Shown: positions 48,240 to 58,939 of the stretch, in pieces
Position numbering within the stretch: the stretch's first letter is position 1
Layout: every line of letters begins with the position of its first letter
Notes under the pieces: generated by a model
What the model saw: only the letters and a program-made list of their open reading frames with translations
The model's database searches: none
Told to the model about the DNA's origin: nothing
Translations under genes and position numbers: made by a program
NCBI GenBank assembly: GCA_963969595.1
Contig: OZ018411.1
Location: 2,730,501 to 2,794,500 of the forward strand
Source of the DNA: Neckera pumila
Lineage: Eukaryota; Streptophyta; Bryopsida; Hypnales; Neckeraceae
DNA: 64,000 nucleotides
Direction: 5' to 3'

Positions 48240-48560
48240 TTGATACATTGTGCATCATCTACTTTAAGAAAATTAGAAGTACTCATACTAAGGTAGAAAC
48301 ACCATTAGTTGATCATTTAAAGAGTTTTGGAGTAGATTGTGCTCAATATGAAGTGGTGGAAAATTTCCTATGTAGGAAGATAGGAAATATGGAGATTGCA
48401 CAATTTTTTGAATTAATTTCCAAAATTGAAATTACTAAGAAATTAGGAGCCAAAAAGTGCATTTCACTAGTAGGCAATGTCCAGAGTGTTCTAATTCCGA
48501 TCCTTCAAGGATGCTCACTACTTTGGAACATGTGTCATAACCATATTAGTGCAACTATAG
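48240..48560 (+). pseudogene. Unrecognised repeat-borne open frame, copy 1
   Basis: An open stretch of about 100 codons with GGAAGATAGGAAATAT and TTAGGAGCCAAAAAGT landmarks. It recurs, broken, at 51895-52150. It is probably a coding remnant of a mobile element, but no domain is recognisable. Confidence 0.35.
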
Positions 48561-48639
48561 AAAAAACAATGATTTTGTTTTTATTTTTAATTATATATAT
48601 ATTTTTTTAAATATTAAAAAAAATTCAACTTGACGTGGT

Positions 48640-48835
48640 GCTAATGTGGTGCTGATGTAGCATTGACATAGCGCTGACAGCACTGATGTGGTCCAATGCG
48701 ACCATGTCACATTTCAAATTTTCAATTTTCAATTTTTATTTTTTATTTTGTTTTCCATAATTCAGCACAGGGGTGCAAGGCTAGCGGCTTGTTGAGTGCT
48801 GAAAATTTTCCTAATGTTAAAACAAGAGCATAACA
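48640..48835 (+). repeat. Short repeat with CGTGGTGC motifs, related to 51405-51570
   Basis: Opens with TGACGTGG/TGATGTAG-like words, then T-rich DNA, then CCATAATT.(A/G)CAC and GGGGTGCA, and ends TTTTCCTAATG. It resembles half of family G in its GACGTGG words and CTAATG end. Confidence 0.45.
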
Positions 48836-49245
48836 CTGATAAACTAAATTGATTGTTAGTAACAATCAAAACAAAAAGTAAGGTATTTTACAAGTAAAAT
48901 ACTGTGTTTTAGGCCTCAAATCTCAACAAATATATTTTCAAGGCTAGAGAGAAAATTTCTCACCAAAATTTACAAAGTATTTGCACCAAAAAGTTCAAAT
49001 TCACAATTCAATACATGGAATTTGGTGGTTTACATCTAATTTCTTAATATTTAGAAATAATTGCACCTTGTATAAGAAGCAATTTATATATTTATATTAC
49101 TATTCAAAATTGGAGGCGCACAATGTAGCTAACATTTCTCTTTGTACTAATATAATAACATTGTCTCCTACTACAAAATAGAGTCACGGATAACTGCTTC
49201 GGAGGGCTTCATGAACTATGGTTTATCCATGAGCAAGTTCACCAC

Positions 49246-50250
49246 TTAAACACATGTCGGTCTCTTCTTATGATCAAGGACAACAAATTCACCCAACTTC
49301 ATCCAAAAATACTTCATTGCATTGATATTTTTGAATACGTTCCTATCATATTTGTCCATACCACTAATATTTATCCATTGGGTCAATTTCCCAATAGATA
49401 ACGAGTCAAATTGCAATGTATATTTATGGGTTGCTTGCATCTTTTCTAGGCTTGTTTCTAAATGTAGTGGCCTATATACACAAAACAACTCTATAGCCAC
49501 CCACCGAAGCTTATCAAACATCTCTTCTTCGATATGGTATCCGTGATGCAAGGAAGCTCTTTTGGCCATACGACTTGAGATTCCCCAATTGCAAATCCCG
49601 ATGTTGATTATTTTGTTTGAGTATTTGGGAAAATGCAACAATGCAACATAAACCAATGCCCATGCCAACTTTGCCTTATGCCTTTAAAAAAGGCTAATTT
49701 GTTTCTTTGGTTCCTCTGCAAGTTGGTGTGCCAAGTGGATTTGATGCCACGGAGCATGTTTAACCACCTTGCCATTAAGCCAAAACATATCAGGACTCTA
49801 AATTACCACCATTCCACCATAGCGTATACACCTCCATTGTTTCCGTGTAAATGGCCTACAATTTAATAATGGCAGGGTGATTTAATGGACCGTTGCACCC
49901 TCACCTCATGCAAGTTCCTTGCCTTTGACACTTTCCCCAGAAAAGCGATGTGTGCCGAGATTTATCTATCCCTTCAATGCACACTTTGCCATATCCACCT
50001 TCACATTCATTTGTAGTGAAGAGCACCACCATCGTTTTAGAGTAGATCTACACAAGACACAATCCACCAACTTGTAGGAAGAAAGGTTGGGTCTTTGCGT
50101 GTAGTCTTTGCCTTCTTGTTTTTTGATGGCATTAAGCTCCTTGTTGACTCACTTGTAGGTATAGCCACTTCAAATAAAGACGGGTTGTCAAGCTCCATAT
50201 TCCAAATGGATTTTCTAGTTGTACTATTGCTTGCCCATGGAGTAAACATG
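49246..50250 (-). pseudogene. Possible decayed coding remnant, unknown
   Basis: A 140-codon minus-strand open stretch (49246-49668) starts without an ATG. A 70-codon one (50037-50249) lies upstream, with more broken coding-like sequence between (for example MLRGIKSTWHTNLQ). Base composition is GC-richer than the flanks. No domain recognised; a mobile-element gene is the likeliest source. Confidence 0.3.
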
Positions 50251-50545
50251 GTAAGGTAGGATGCTCAGAAAGCGCCTTAAAGGTTGATCCACCTTTTTCA
50301 TGAACTTCCAAGGATTGGAAGGTTTTTTACTTATTTTTTAGAGAAAGATAAGTAGAAGTGGCACCCAATAGGAGTAGTTTCATACTTTTCGGAATAATAT
50401 TGAATTAGTTTTGATTTTTTGAAGATGTCGGTTGTAGGTAGCTATTTTTAACTGTAGGTGTGGCAAAATGCACACACATGCAATTTGAAAAGTAGCCTGC
50501 TAACTTGCAATAAAGAACAAGTGATGGTTGTTAATGTGACCAATG

Positions 50546-50842
50546 CATTAGATGATATTTGGGGGTCCTGGAGGGCCTTTTTAGGCCCATTCCCTGATCT
50601 GCCCAGATTCAGTGAATGCCGGTACAGGTGTATTAGAAATTTTTATTTTCAAAAAAAAAAAAAAAATTTTTTTACCAAAATATTGTTCTAAGCAATTTTT
50701 TTTTTTTTTTTTTTTTTTCAAGAAATTATGTGGCAGTCGTTGTGCCATGTCAGCCAGCTGCTACTGCATTCCTGCAGTCTGGGAACGCAGTAGACAACAG
50801 GGGAACTCGGAGCCCTCTAAGACCCCCAAATCTCATCTAACG
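50546..50842. mobile_element. CATTAG-ended repeat family G, copy 4
   Basis: Begins CATTAGATGATATTTGGGGG and ends CCCCCAAATCTCATCTAACG, a clean inverted pair. The inside has CTGCCCAGATTCAGTGAATG, homopolymer runs, and TGTGGCAGTC / GTGCCATGTCAG. The order matches copy 3. Confidence 0.7.
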
Positions 50843-51404
50843 TCAACTTTAAAGGGACCGTGTTTGTATCAATTCAATTTTGTAGATTTTGCTTTCTTCA
50901 TAAGAAGGTAGTTGGTTGGTCAGCTCTTATTTTAAATATGTAAATGTCACTAAATCTTAAAATAGACTATAACATATATTAAACCTATCCATACTAGAAG
51001 CATAAATTAGAAGCTAAATTACTTGATTGCGATCTCACTTCATGCTTAGTCCATTTATCGGTGTATCACAAAGCCATTTTAGAACTAGCTGACATTCATT
51101 TAACACCAAATTATAGGGTCGACTTGAAGAAGGTGGACGCATTTACAGCAACCTCCTATACTCTGCAAGTAAACTTCACATTGCTCTCAACTTTCAAGAC
51201 AAAAAGGGCAAAAAATTCCCCCTTACAACTCAAACCACAATCCACAAGCACGCATTCAATCACTTCAAGGTGGATGAAAGTCATTGCACTAGGAAAATAT
51301 TTAGCCCTCTAGAAGGTTGCTAAGGAATTGGTTTTGGGGATCCCTACGGTACAATTTCAAAATGAATAAAAAAGTAAGAAATAAGAAATATTAAAAAATA
51401 AGAA

Positions 51405-51570
51405 TCTGACGTGACACTACTAATGCCACGTTAGCACCCATTTTTTTTAAATTAAAAAAATAAATTAAATTTTTATTTTTATTTTTATTTTTTTCCATAA
51501 TTGCACCATGCGGGTGCAGAACTTGCGGCCTTTTGGAGGGCTAAATTTTTTCCTAATGCTGGCTAAGTTT
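51405..51570 (+). repeat. Short repeat with GACGTGAC motif, partner of 48640-48835
   Basis: TGACGTGACACTACTAATGC, T-rich DNA, CCATAATTGCACCATGCGGG and TTTTTTCCTAATG occur in the same order as the partner. Flanking 50843-51404 and 51571-51894 hold nothing I can name. Confidence 0.45.
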
Positions 51571-51894
51571 CCTCCCCCCAGGTAGAGGTATAATTCTCCT
51601 CCAAGATGCCTAGGGGAGAATTAAGTTATAATACACCAAAACTGATTGGTTGGGCACCACGACTTCATCTGTGAGCTGTCAGTGATGTGTACTTCATTCG
51701 TTAGGGAGGCTTGTTTGGAGGGAGCAAAAGGGACCCTCAGTGAAGGTTAATAATGTTATAAGTGTTACAGGCCAGATTAAACCAACAATTCACATGGTAC
51801 CAAAATGGATGATTTCCACGGTTACCAGCTCGTCCTTTTAAGGGTTACTGAAGTCGTACCACCTATACCTAATCACTTAAGTTCCTGTGGCGCA

Positions 51895-52150
51895 GATAGT
51901 GAGTAGTTGAATGTGATGGAGATTTTTCCCATGTAGGGAGATAGAAAATATTCAAACGGCGAAGTTTTCAGAATTTTTTTGCAAAACTGAAATTTCTATG
52001 AATTTTGGGAGCCAAAAAGTTGTTCCGAACCAATTCCCAATTTGTAGAGTCTTCCAATTCCGTTCACTTAAGAACTAGCCTCCTACTATCTACTTTTGTG
52101 TTACTTTCTGCATACTTTAAGACATGTGTCATGATCTTACTAGTTCCAAA
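51895..52150 (+). pseudogene. Unrecognised repeat-borne open frame, copy 2 (broken)
   Basis: Matches 48350-48500 (GGGAGATAGAAAATATTCAA, TGGGAGCCAAAAAGTTG) but is interrupted by stops. Confidence 0.35.
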
Positions 52151-52982
52151 CTTAAAAAAGAGTAAAAAACACATTACAAGCCTTGATTGGAAATAGGGGC
52201 ACTACCGGTTGGGAATTGGTCCCTGGTTGGAAATGGGTGGTCCGACCTTAATTGTTCCCTGGTTGAGTCTTCTCTCACGATTGCTGTTGGTGGGGGATCG
52301 CGTCGCAATCTCATCGGCCCCAATGATGCAGCATCCATCGTTTCAACCATCTCCGCAGATTGAGGTGAGCAATTCCTACATTCTTTCCTGGCTACCTCGC
52401 TTGCGGGTGGCCAAATTCCCAACCTCCTTGGGTGAGTTTGAGAATTCATCCTTAGGAAAATTAGGGAAGAATGGAGGTTGGATTGTTGGATCGAAAGACG
52501 GTTGAATTGGGTGAAAATAGGGAGTGCAAGTGCGAGTTTTATGTTACGAGCTTGACAGGAGAAAAATAGAGGCCATTTTCAAACAGGATTTGAAAACCTT
52601 CACTGGATTGTAGGGTCAAAATCGTGCTGTAGGAAGCAGGGGAATCTGGCACTAGAAGTGGAGAGCTCGGACAGGGTTCCTAGGTTTCTGATGAATTGGG
52701 AGGCTAGGGATGTCACAGTTCACGATTTCAATTGTGCGACTCCCGAATCCGGCCTTGTGAGTTTCGAAACCCCTAGAATCTTGTCTCAGAATACTAGGCT
52801 TCATTGTAGAAACGTCAGATGATGGCCCAAATTGCCTCTATTCGCGGAGCAGAAGTTTTGAACTCTATCAACACTGCACAATTCCTCGACATATGGGTCT
52901 AGTCGACTTGAGTACGGGATTTTTCAGCGCTGTTGATGAATTTGCTGTCTGAATGGATTCATGATTTTGCTGCAGAAAAACT

Positions 52983-53846
52983 ATGGCGCGTGGCAGATTA
53001 TTCTCCAGGAAATATGAGCCTGCAAAGCCACGATCCTTAGAAACCTCCCCAAACCCACTCGTTCAATTAGGGTTAGCATTCCAGAAGCTTCGGAATTTGG
53101 CACCCGAGACCCAACCAAGGCCCGCTCAAGACAGCGTTCTTGCAGGAAGACGACCCCTTGTGGACATCAACGATGTAAGAAAGTATGTGAGAGAGAAGCT
53201 CGCAATCACAAGGGAGGTATCCACCATTCCTCTTCCTAACCCTAATTCCCCTGCTGATCTGCCCAGCTCATCGGATGCTTACGAATCCTCCGAGACCACG
53301 CACGTATCCTCCAAGCATACCTACTCCTCGGACGCATCCTTTCTTCCCCAACACGATGCTGCCACAGGGGCCAGCGTTTTTGACATCGGCACTGTGGGTC
53401 ACCCCATTTTGGAGGGGAGATCTCAATCATCTCCATCTCCATCATCTTCGTCTCGACCTTCTAGTGAGGTGAACCCACCGTCTACTTCATATATTTGGCT
53501 TTTAAAGCCACCAGACTCAGGGACAACAAACAGAGCGCAGCTCAAATTGAAAGATGTGCAGGAGTTTGTGAGCCAGGTACTCGAGGTTGTGAAAAGGTTT
53601 GAGAATTGGTGGTTGCCGGAAACGTCTTGGGAGAATAAAATGCCGTGGCATTCGCCTCCCCCGAAAATCTTGGCCAGGGGGTTGCAACGGCCCCCGGAAC
53701 GCTTTGATTCAGAGGAGGAAAAGCTGGCATTCAATCGGCTGGCCAGGAAGCGGAAGCCGTTTCTCACGGGGTGTCCTCCCACTTGGTCCTTCATGGTGGC
53801 CAATTTTGCTCTTTTAGGATTCCTTGTTTATAACCCTCTTGGCTAG
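52983..53846 (+). CDS. Unknown 287-aa protein with C-terminal hydrophobic anchor
   Basis: The frame runs from ATG 52983 to TAG. A leader intron is likely from 52365 (GAG|GTGAGC) to 52975 (TTTTGCTGCAG), which would put the splice seven bases before the ATG. The N-terminus is basic and begins MARGRLFSRKYEP. A conserved-looking block GRRPLVDINDVRKYVREKL follows (about 60-78). Next is a Ser/Pro/Thr-rich disordered middle (80-170), then LKDVQEFVSQVLEVVKRFENW (about 187-207), which is predicted helical. A Pro-rich stretch precedes RKRKPF. The last 20 residues, WSFMVANFALLGFLVYNPLG, could be a tail anchor. I do not recognise a family. The ORF is long, GC-rich and codon-like, so I believe it is a gene. 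Confidence 0.7.
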   Translation: MARGRLFSRKYEPAKPRSLETSPNPLVQLGLAFQKLRNLAPETQPRPAQDSVLAGRRPLVDINDVRKYVREKLAITREVSTIPLPNPNSPADLPSSSDAYESSETTHVSSKHTYSSDASFLPQHDAATGASVFDIGTVGHPILEGRSQSSPSPSSSSRPSSEVNPPSTSYIWLLKPPDSGTTNRAQLKLKDVQEFVSQVLEVVKRFENWWLPETSWENKMPWHSPPPKILARGLQRPPERFDSEEEKLAFNRLARKRKPFLTGCPPTWSFMVANFALLGFLVYNPLG

Positions 53847-56099
53847 AGCCGGTGACATGGCCATCCAAAGCCTGACTCTGAATAAGGTTATTGGTATGTA
53901 CAGTAGAGAGGGTCCAAATTGGTGCTCTAGAATCCTTCGTAAATTGTATGAATAGTTGGGAGCTCTCACTCTCAAGTTGGGAGCATTTTCCAAACTTATC
54001 AGTATTTTGTTTTCTAGAGAGCTTCCCGAAGTTCTGCCTCAATTTCCCGGAGTTAACTGAAGGAGTTTTTTCATGTCCATGGAGATTTGATGTCCAATTT
54101 TTCCTCAAAGTGGGCGAACCCTCTTGTTGACGTAAAAGTATCCATTTCATTTGTGGCATGGAGAATCGGTAATGGCGACCTTTCCCCTGATGTTGCTGAA
54201 ATTTATCCATATTGCATTGAGCTTTCTGGTGAACTGGCTTGCGTCATGCCCTGCTCTTCTAGTATGTTTGTATGTTCTCGATTTGTCTGTACAATAATCA
54301 AATCGGGTGTAGCCACTGCCCTTCTTATTCTATTCTGCAGCGAGTGATTGACATCTTTGCAAAAGTGGTGGGTTTTAAATCTCAGTCCTTCGTCAGCCCA
54401 TCATAGATTCATAGTTACTCTCACTTCTCATCTCACCACTTATAATGCTGAATTCATATAAAGTAGAGGATGCGAAAACTATGTGGTACCTGATCCCGTG
54501 TCCTCCGTTGATTGGAAATGGAGTTGTTTTTCTCTACAAGCTGCCATTTATCGTGATGTACAGTACAACCCTCCCAGTCTGGAATTGGATTAAAATTTCT
54601 TAGATTGTGATAAAACAGATTTGGTAAAACATATTTGGCTCATGTACCCAAGATCTATCTACTGCGTTATACATCTCAGATAGATCACTCTTATATATAA
54701 TGTCAATTTTGTGTAACTGGTTCATTCCACGACTAAATTTGGCGCTTTCAGACCGCGCTGTAAAATCCATGCCTGGTCTAGTTTTTAGAGCTTTCTGTAG
54801 ATTTGGGTCACAATTTCTGGCGCAGGATGATACCAATTTTATGAGATTGACAATATATGTTCGAATGCTTCAAGGATGCAAACTGCCTCAATGTTGTAAA
54901 GTGATAGTACATTAATACGTATTTCCTCCTATGAACTGGATCGAGAGGATTCAGTCTTGCTAATTACTAACTTTGTTAATATGGCAATTTTCAAGAAGAA
55001 TCCAGATGCCTATTGGGAGCCTCGGAGGAAGACCACTCGTAGAATTTAAAACCTGTTCTGACTGTTTTCACGCCATTTAAAAAAAATTTCGCCGTTTTAA
55101 TGAAATTGCCCATTTATGGAGTACTGCTACACCACATGTAAAGTGAATGGAGTTAAGAGTTTACCATGGAGGTAATGAAACGAAGTTTATCATCTCAATT
55201 GAACCAATACCACCTTCTAAGTGGAAAACTCCGTTTCATTACCACGATGGTCAAACTCTAAATTTCCCTTCTGCATGACCAATTTACACTCACTCAGTTC
55301 TGATTTCGTACTACCAGTTCCTGTACGCTTAATTAGACATTCCATGCACGGCTTTTCAAAGTGCACCATCCAATTGAAAGAGTCATACAACCTGCCACAA
55401 GATATATAGTTCAATCAGACTTCAACTCCCTGACAGACGCGAAACTTAACTAGTGCAGAGTGTCGAAGCAGATGCAGATGCCGGATCAAAGACTGGTGTG
55501 AGTCAAGGTTTACTACGTACAACTTCCATTGATCCCCCAACAATGGCATAGTTATATAGGTTGACAAGCAGGTCGAAGGCGGGCGAGCTAGCTAGCTAGC
55601 TAGGGACCGGGATCGGAGGCTCGAGTTTTCTGCGTTCCACGTGATGAGGTGATGATGATGATTATCAGAACATTCAAGGATACGGTTAATGTCCATGTTT
55701 GGAGAATAGGAACCAGATACAAATCATATATAGAACTAATTGCCTGCAAATGCATCTGTTTTTATTTTTTATTTTTGCAAGTTACATATCCAGGGCACAC
55801 ACTCACATGACTGTACCCCAGCATATATTGCGATCATATCTTGCGATCAAGTCCGCTAATTACTACAGACCAGTACGTGTGTCTGTCTACATCCAGATCA
55901 GCCGTGGATCTAGCTTCCTCAGATCATGCAATGCAGGTCAAGCGAAGGATCAGCTCAAGGCCCTGAAGTGTCTTCTGGACAGTCGATCGAGCTTGTGCAG
56001 GTCGCTGCCGACGCTCGATCGATCGCCACCAAATCAGCGACCTATCTAGTAATTGATGGTGATAGTAGCGTACAATTGCAAGGTATTGCCGTCTTCTTT
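53847..56099. other. Intergenic region between the 287-aa gene and the lectin
   Basis: No gene recognised. A short inverted repeat (GGTAATGAAACGAAGTTT at 55173, AACTCCGTTTCATTACC at 55226) and a (GCTA)n run near 55590 are the only local structures. Confidence 0.4.
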
Positions 56100-56485
56100 T
56101 TAGTACTTGACGCTGATGGTGGCGCCCTTGTTGGAGTGCTTCTCCAGCTCCCCGTTCTGCTCCGGCGGCACACCGCTCTGGTGGCCCCCGCCGTAGTATT
56201 GGGGATGTATCCCCACGCCCGTGTTGCTGGTGCTCAGGTCCGGCAAGATGTCGCACCAGCGTTTGTAGTTGTGAATGCCCAGGGCCACCACGAAGTACTC
56301 GCCCTGCGGGTTCTTGAAGCGCAGCGTGCCGGACATGCCGCTGCCGCTTATGCTCAGTGTCTGCTCGCCATCGCACTCCGCCCAAGTGCCGCCTTGGGCG
56401 AAGTGCCACACCGTCTTCTCCATAAAAATGCTGAACCACCTTGCGGGCTCCTTCTGTATCACTCGCACGCGAATGGTGTAAGACA
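56100..56485 (-). CDS. Fungal fruit-body type lectin, ~128 aa
   Basis: Reading from SYTIRVRV to the stop at 56100-56102, the protein follows the fungal fruit-body lectin family (Pfam FB_lectin). Landmarks are EKTVWHFAQGGTW, ISGSGMSGTLRF, GEYFVVALGIHNYKRWCDI, then GVGIHPQYYGGG and a beta-rich C-terminus. Length is slightly under the usual ~140 residues. Family members are cytosolic sugar-binding beta-sandwich proteins that bind T-antigen type disaccharides and N-acetylglucosamine; members occur in Marchantia. The start is odd. CTGCCTTCAG|TG precedes the codon for Ser, so an upstream exon ending in A would make the ATG by splicing. Without splicing the frame stays open to 56594 but in unrelated sequence. 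No such exon was located. The kelch relic lies directly upstream on the same strand. Confidence 0.85.
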
Positions 56486-56530
56486 CTGAAGGCAGGGGCT
56501 TACAAACTGATGGAACTGAGGCGAAGGACA

Positions 56531-58030
56531 CTTTGTGCCATCCCAGCCTCCATATCTGCATACTTTCGGATAGTCGCTTAGGAACGCAAGGCAAACAAAG
56601 ACAAGATCCTTGCGAAGAAAGAATGCGTGCTCTCGTTTAGTAAAACACTACAAAAGTGGTGTGGGAGACTCACATCACTAACTTGCCGTTGCCGACAGAT
56701 GCTCCGCCTGCAAAATCTCTAGCTGGACGTAGCCACTGAGCTCAACCCACTGCCATGTTTCTTTATCCATCGGAAAAAAATGTCAACAGTATCAATCCAA
56801 GTAACCAGGAGACGAATTCCACTGCAAATTGAGCAAAACGAAATCAACTAAACACACAGATTCACGTCTGCATGGTACTCCTACGCTGATGGCATTCTTA
56901 TAATTAAAATAAACAAAAAAGTCACAGTTAACTCACAAAAAAGTCAGCTTACCAGTATCGAGCATCCAAAAATCTCCTAGTCTGCATCAGCCGAACCGGA
57001 TTCTCACTCAATACGAGAAATGATAGATGGACATAAGCCATAAGGCTGACGGCAACATCCAACACGTGCAGAAGCAACTTGACAAATATGATTCCTCAAA
57101 CATCTGACAACATTAACTCGAAACAAGCATGCTAACTCCGCTTGGACATGCTCAAACGACCACAGGAAACCTCTGGAAACCTCGCCTAATCCGTTTTACC
57201 AGCCTAAAGTTTAGGTAGACCACTAAAGTATAATGCCAAGAAGCGTGAGCTTGGTCACATGTGCGAAAATGAACATGCTAACTCGTAGGTTTACGTTTCA
57301 AGCATGCAGTCATTCCAAACAAGTTATCAATATCTATGGAGCGGATAAAGGCTAAAGTACTAGTGGAAACAGCAATTTGTGAATTCATCCATGAAGCTCC
57401 TAAATAGTGCAACCTCTTCCAAACCGGAATTACAAAGACAAGCAGCAAGGGTGGGGATCGAACCACTTACGGTCATATCGACCACCAAAGATGAACATGT
57501 TACAATCCGCGGCAACAGCGACTTGGAAGGCACGTGGACTAGGTCACACCAGCACCCCTTCCTCAGCGGTACCTGTACATTTGGGCTGAAATCGAACAAG
57601 TGTCAATGGTGGAAAACTCGAATTGCAGGGGATGTGACATTCAAGCACCACGGATACAAAGGGAATGTGCTTCCGTATTTGATTCAAGAGTTACTACAGT
57701 TGTTGAAACTGATCAAAACGCTTCGGTTAACAGTCTATCGTGGACTGAAGTGTCGATTTACTCGCCTACACATCTGCAGACACGAAGCAAACACCAGAAC
57801 GTGGCGCATACAATACCCGGTTGCAAGTGAAAACAAGCGAGGCGACATTCCATGGTAGTACCTACGTATGTCGAGCAAGTGAAGATCGTGAAGAAAGCTT
57901 TTATCATAAAGCCCGCCGAAAACCACCTCCCAATTGCCCTTCACGCGAACGGCCGAGTGTCCACTGGCAGCAGCAACCCCGGCAGGCGATTCAGGCCCAA
58001 TTCTCGGCCCAGGCATCCGCACAGTCCAGG
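56531..58030 (-). pseudogene. Kelch-repeat protein gene, truncated and degenerate
   Basis: Exon remnants on the minus strand, in order: 57866-58030 (SGHSAVRV, VVFGGLYDKSFLHDLHLLDI, donor GTAGGT); about 57471-57620 (FQPKCTGTAEEGVLV, stop, [23 protein letters not shown], donor GTAAGT); 56674-56820 (DKETWQWVELSG, then after a frame change RPARDFAGGASVGNGK, donor GTGAGT); and 56531-56555 (YGGWDGTK, acceptor GTATGCAG). These are consecutive kelch blades in the exon layout of a plant galactose-oxidase/kelch protein. An in-frame TGA, a frame change and loss of everything after GTK show it is not functional. The remaining blades are absent; lectin-related sequence follows instead. Confidence 0.8.
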
Positions 58031-58612
58031 GTCAAAGCCAAATGCAATCACAAACATTTACGAGACCTAATGCAAACTTTCCTCACATGAGCAGAACCAG
58101 GATCACCAACCCAACCTCAGCATCGCATGAACTCCAGTAAAACAAAGAAGGGAGAGGAAAGCCTTGAGCGCACCTGCGAAGGAATGGAATGTCGCCAAGT
58201 CCACACTGCACCAATTTTTTTAAAGATATGTGTGACAATTTTAATATGTGTGACAATTTTAATACTGAGCATCAGAAAGGAAAAATGGACAGTTGTAGGT
58301 TATCTTTAAATTACCTTGTGTGATTTCTATTATTTTACTTTTGTGGATTTTGAATTGTAATCCATTACAACATTTGAATGACCTAAATGAACTTCAGTTT
58401 TGTTGTTGAATTGGCAATGTTCCATGTGCCTAAAGTTGTCACAAATATCTTTAAAAAAATTTAGACATTGGGTTCAAACCGCGGGTCTTCCGACAAAGTA
58501 ATGGAATATTACCAAATGAAATAATTTGGCATTTATATATAAGTTTTTGTTGTAACCTACATCAACATTTGAATGACCAATGTAAAATCACAAAATTGTC
58601 ATTCTTGAATTA
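58031..58612. other. Intergenic DNA
   Basis: 58031-58200 may be more of the kelch gene's upstream part, but I could not recognise blades. The rest is AT-rich. Confidence 0.35.
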
Positions 58613-58930
58613 CTAACGTTGTCTAAAAAATTCTTTAACAACTTCTCGAAAGAATGCATGTGTCTTCCAAAATTTTCTAACTTTATCTTGGCAATTGGTA
58701 AGGTCTTCTTCCGGTTCCCATGAAGTGTAGTCAAGTGAATATTCCTTCCATAGCACACCATATTGAGTTTCCGACTTGTTGGTATCTTTGTCAACAACAA
58801 ATTCTCTTACATTTAAAATACGTTCCACTTCCCATTCATCGTTTTCTCGACCATAAATGTTGTGAATGTTAAATCCATCTAGAGTTTTTCATTTGACCTT
58901 GGATGTGGCGCAATCCACAATTCTCGTGCC
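58613..58930 (-). pseudogene. Chromodomain fragment, probably from a mobile element
   Basis: The minus frame reads WEVERILNVREF, then TQYGVLWKEYSLDYTSWEPE and EDLTNCQDKVRKFW. This is the three-strand-plus-helix chromodomain with the aromatic cage positions (initial W/V-x-E-R-I-L, W in VLWKEY, W in SWEPE). It ends with FFRQR and a stop. Upstream coding-like sequence (KNGTRIVDCATSKVK, stop, KTLDGFNIHNIY) is broken by a TGA. Chromodomains bind methylated histone tails; at the end of a mobile-element protein they steer integration into heterochromatin (Ty3/Gypsy chromoviruses). No LTR, integrase or reverse transcriptase is visible nearby, so the source is an inference. Confidence 0.7.
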
Positions 58931-58939
58931 ATTCTTGAT

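Noticed and set aside
52209..52505. Open frame upstream of the 287-aa gene
   Set aside because: It runs through the likely leader exon and into its intron; better explained as untranslated leader.
55926..56489. 187-codon plus-strand open frame opposite the lectin
   Set aside because: Antisense shadow of the GC-rich lectin exon.
57450..57480. tRNA-like T-arm (GTGGTTCGATCCCCAC on the minus strand)
   Set aside because: No acceptor, D or anticodon arm fits around it, and it lies at the edge of a kelch exon and its intron.
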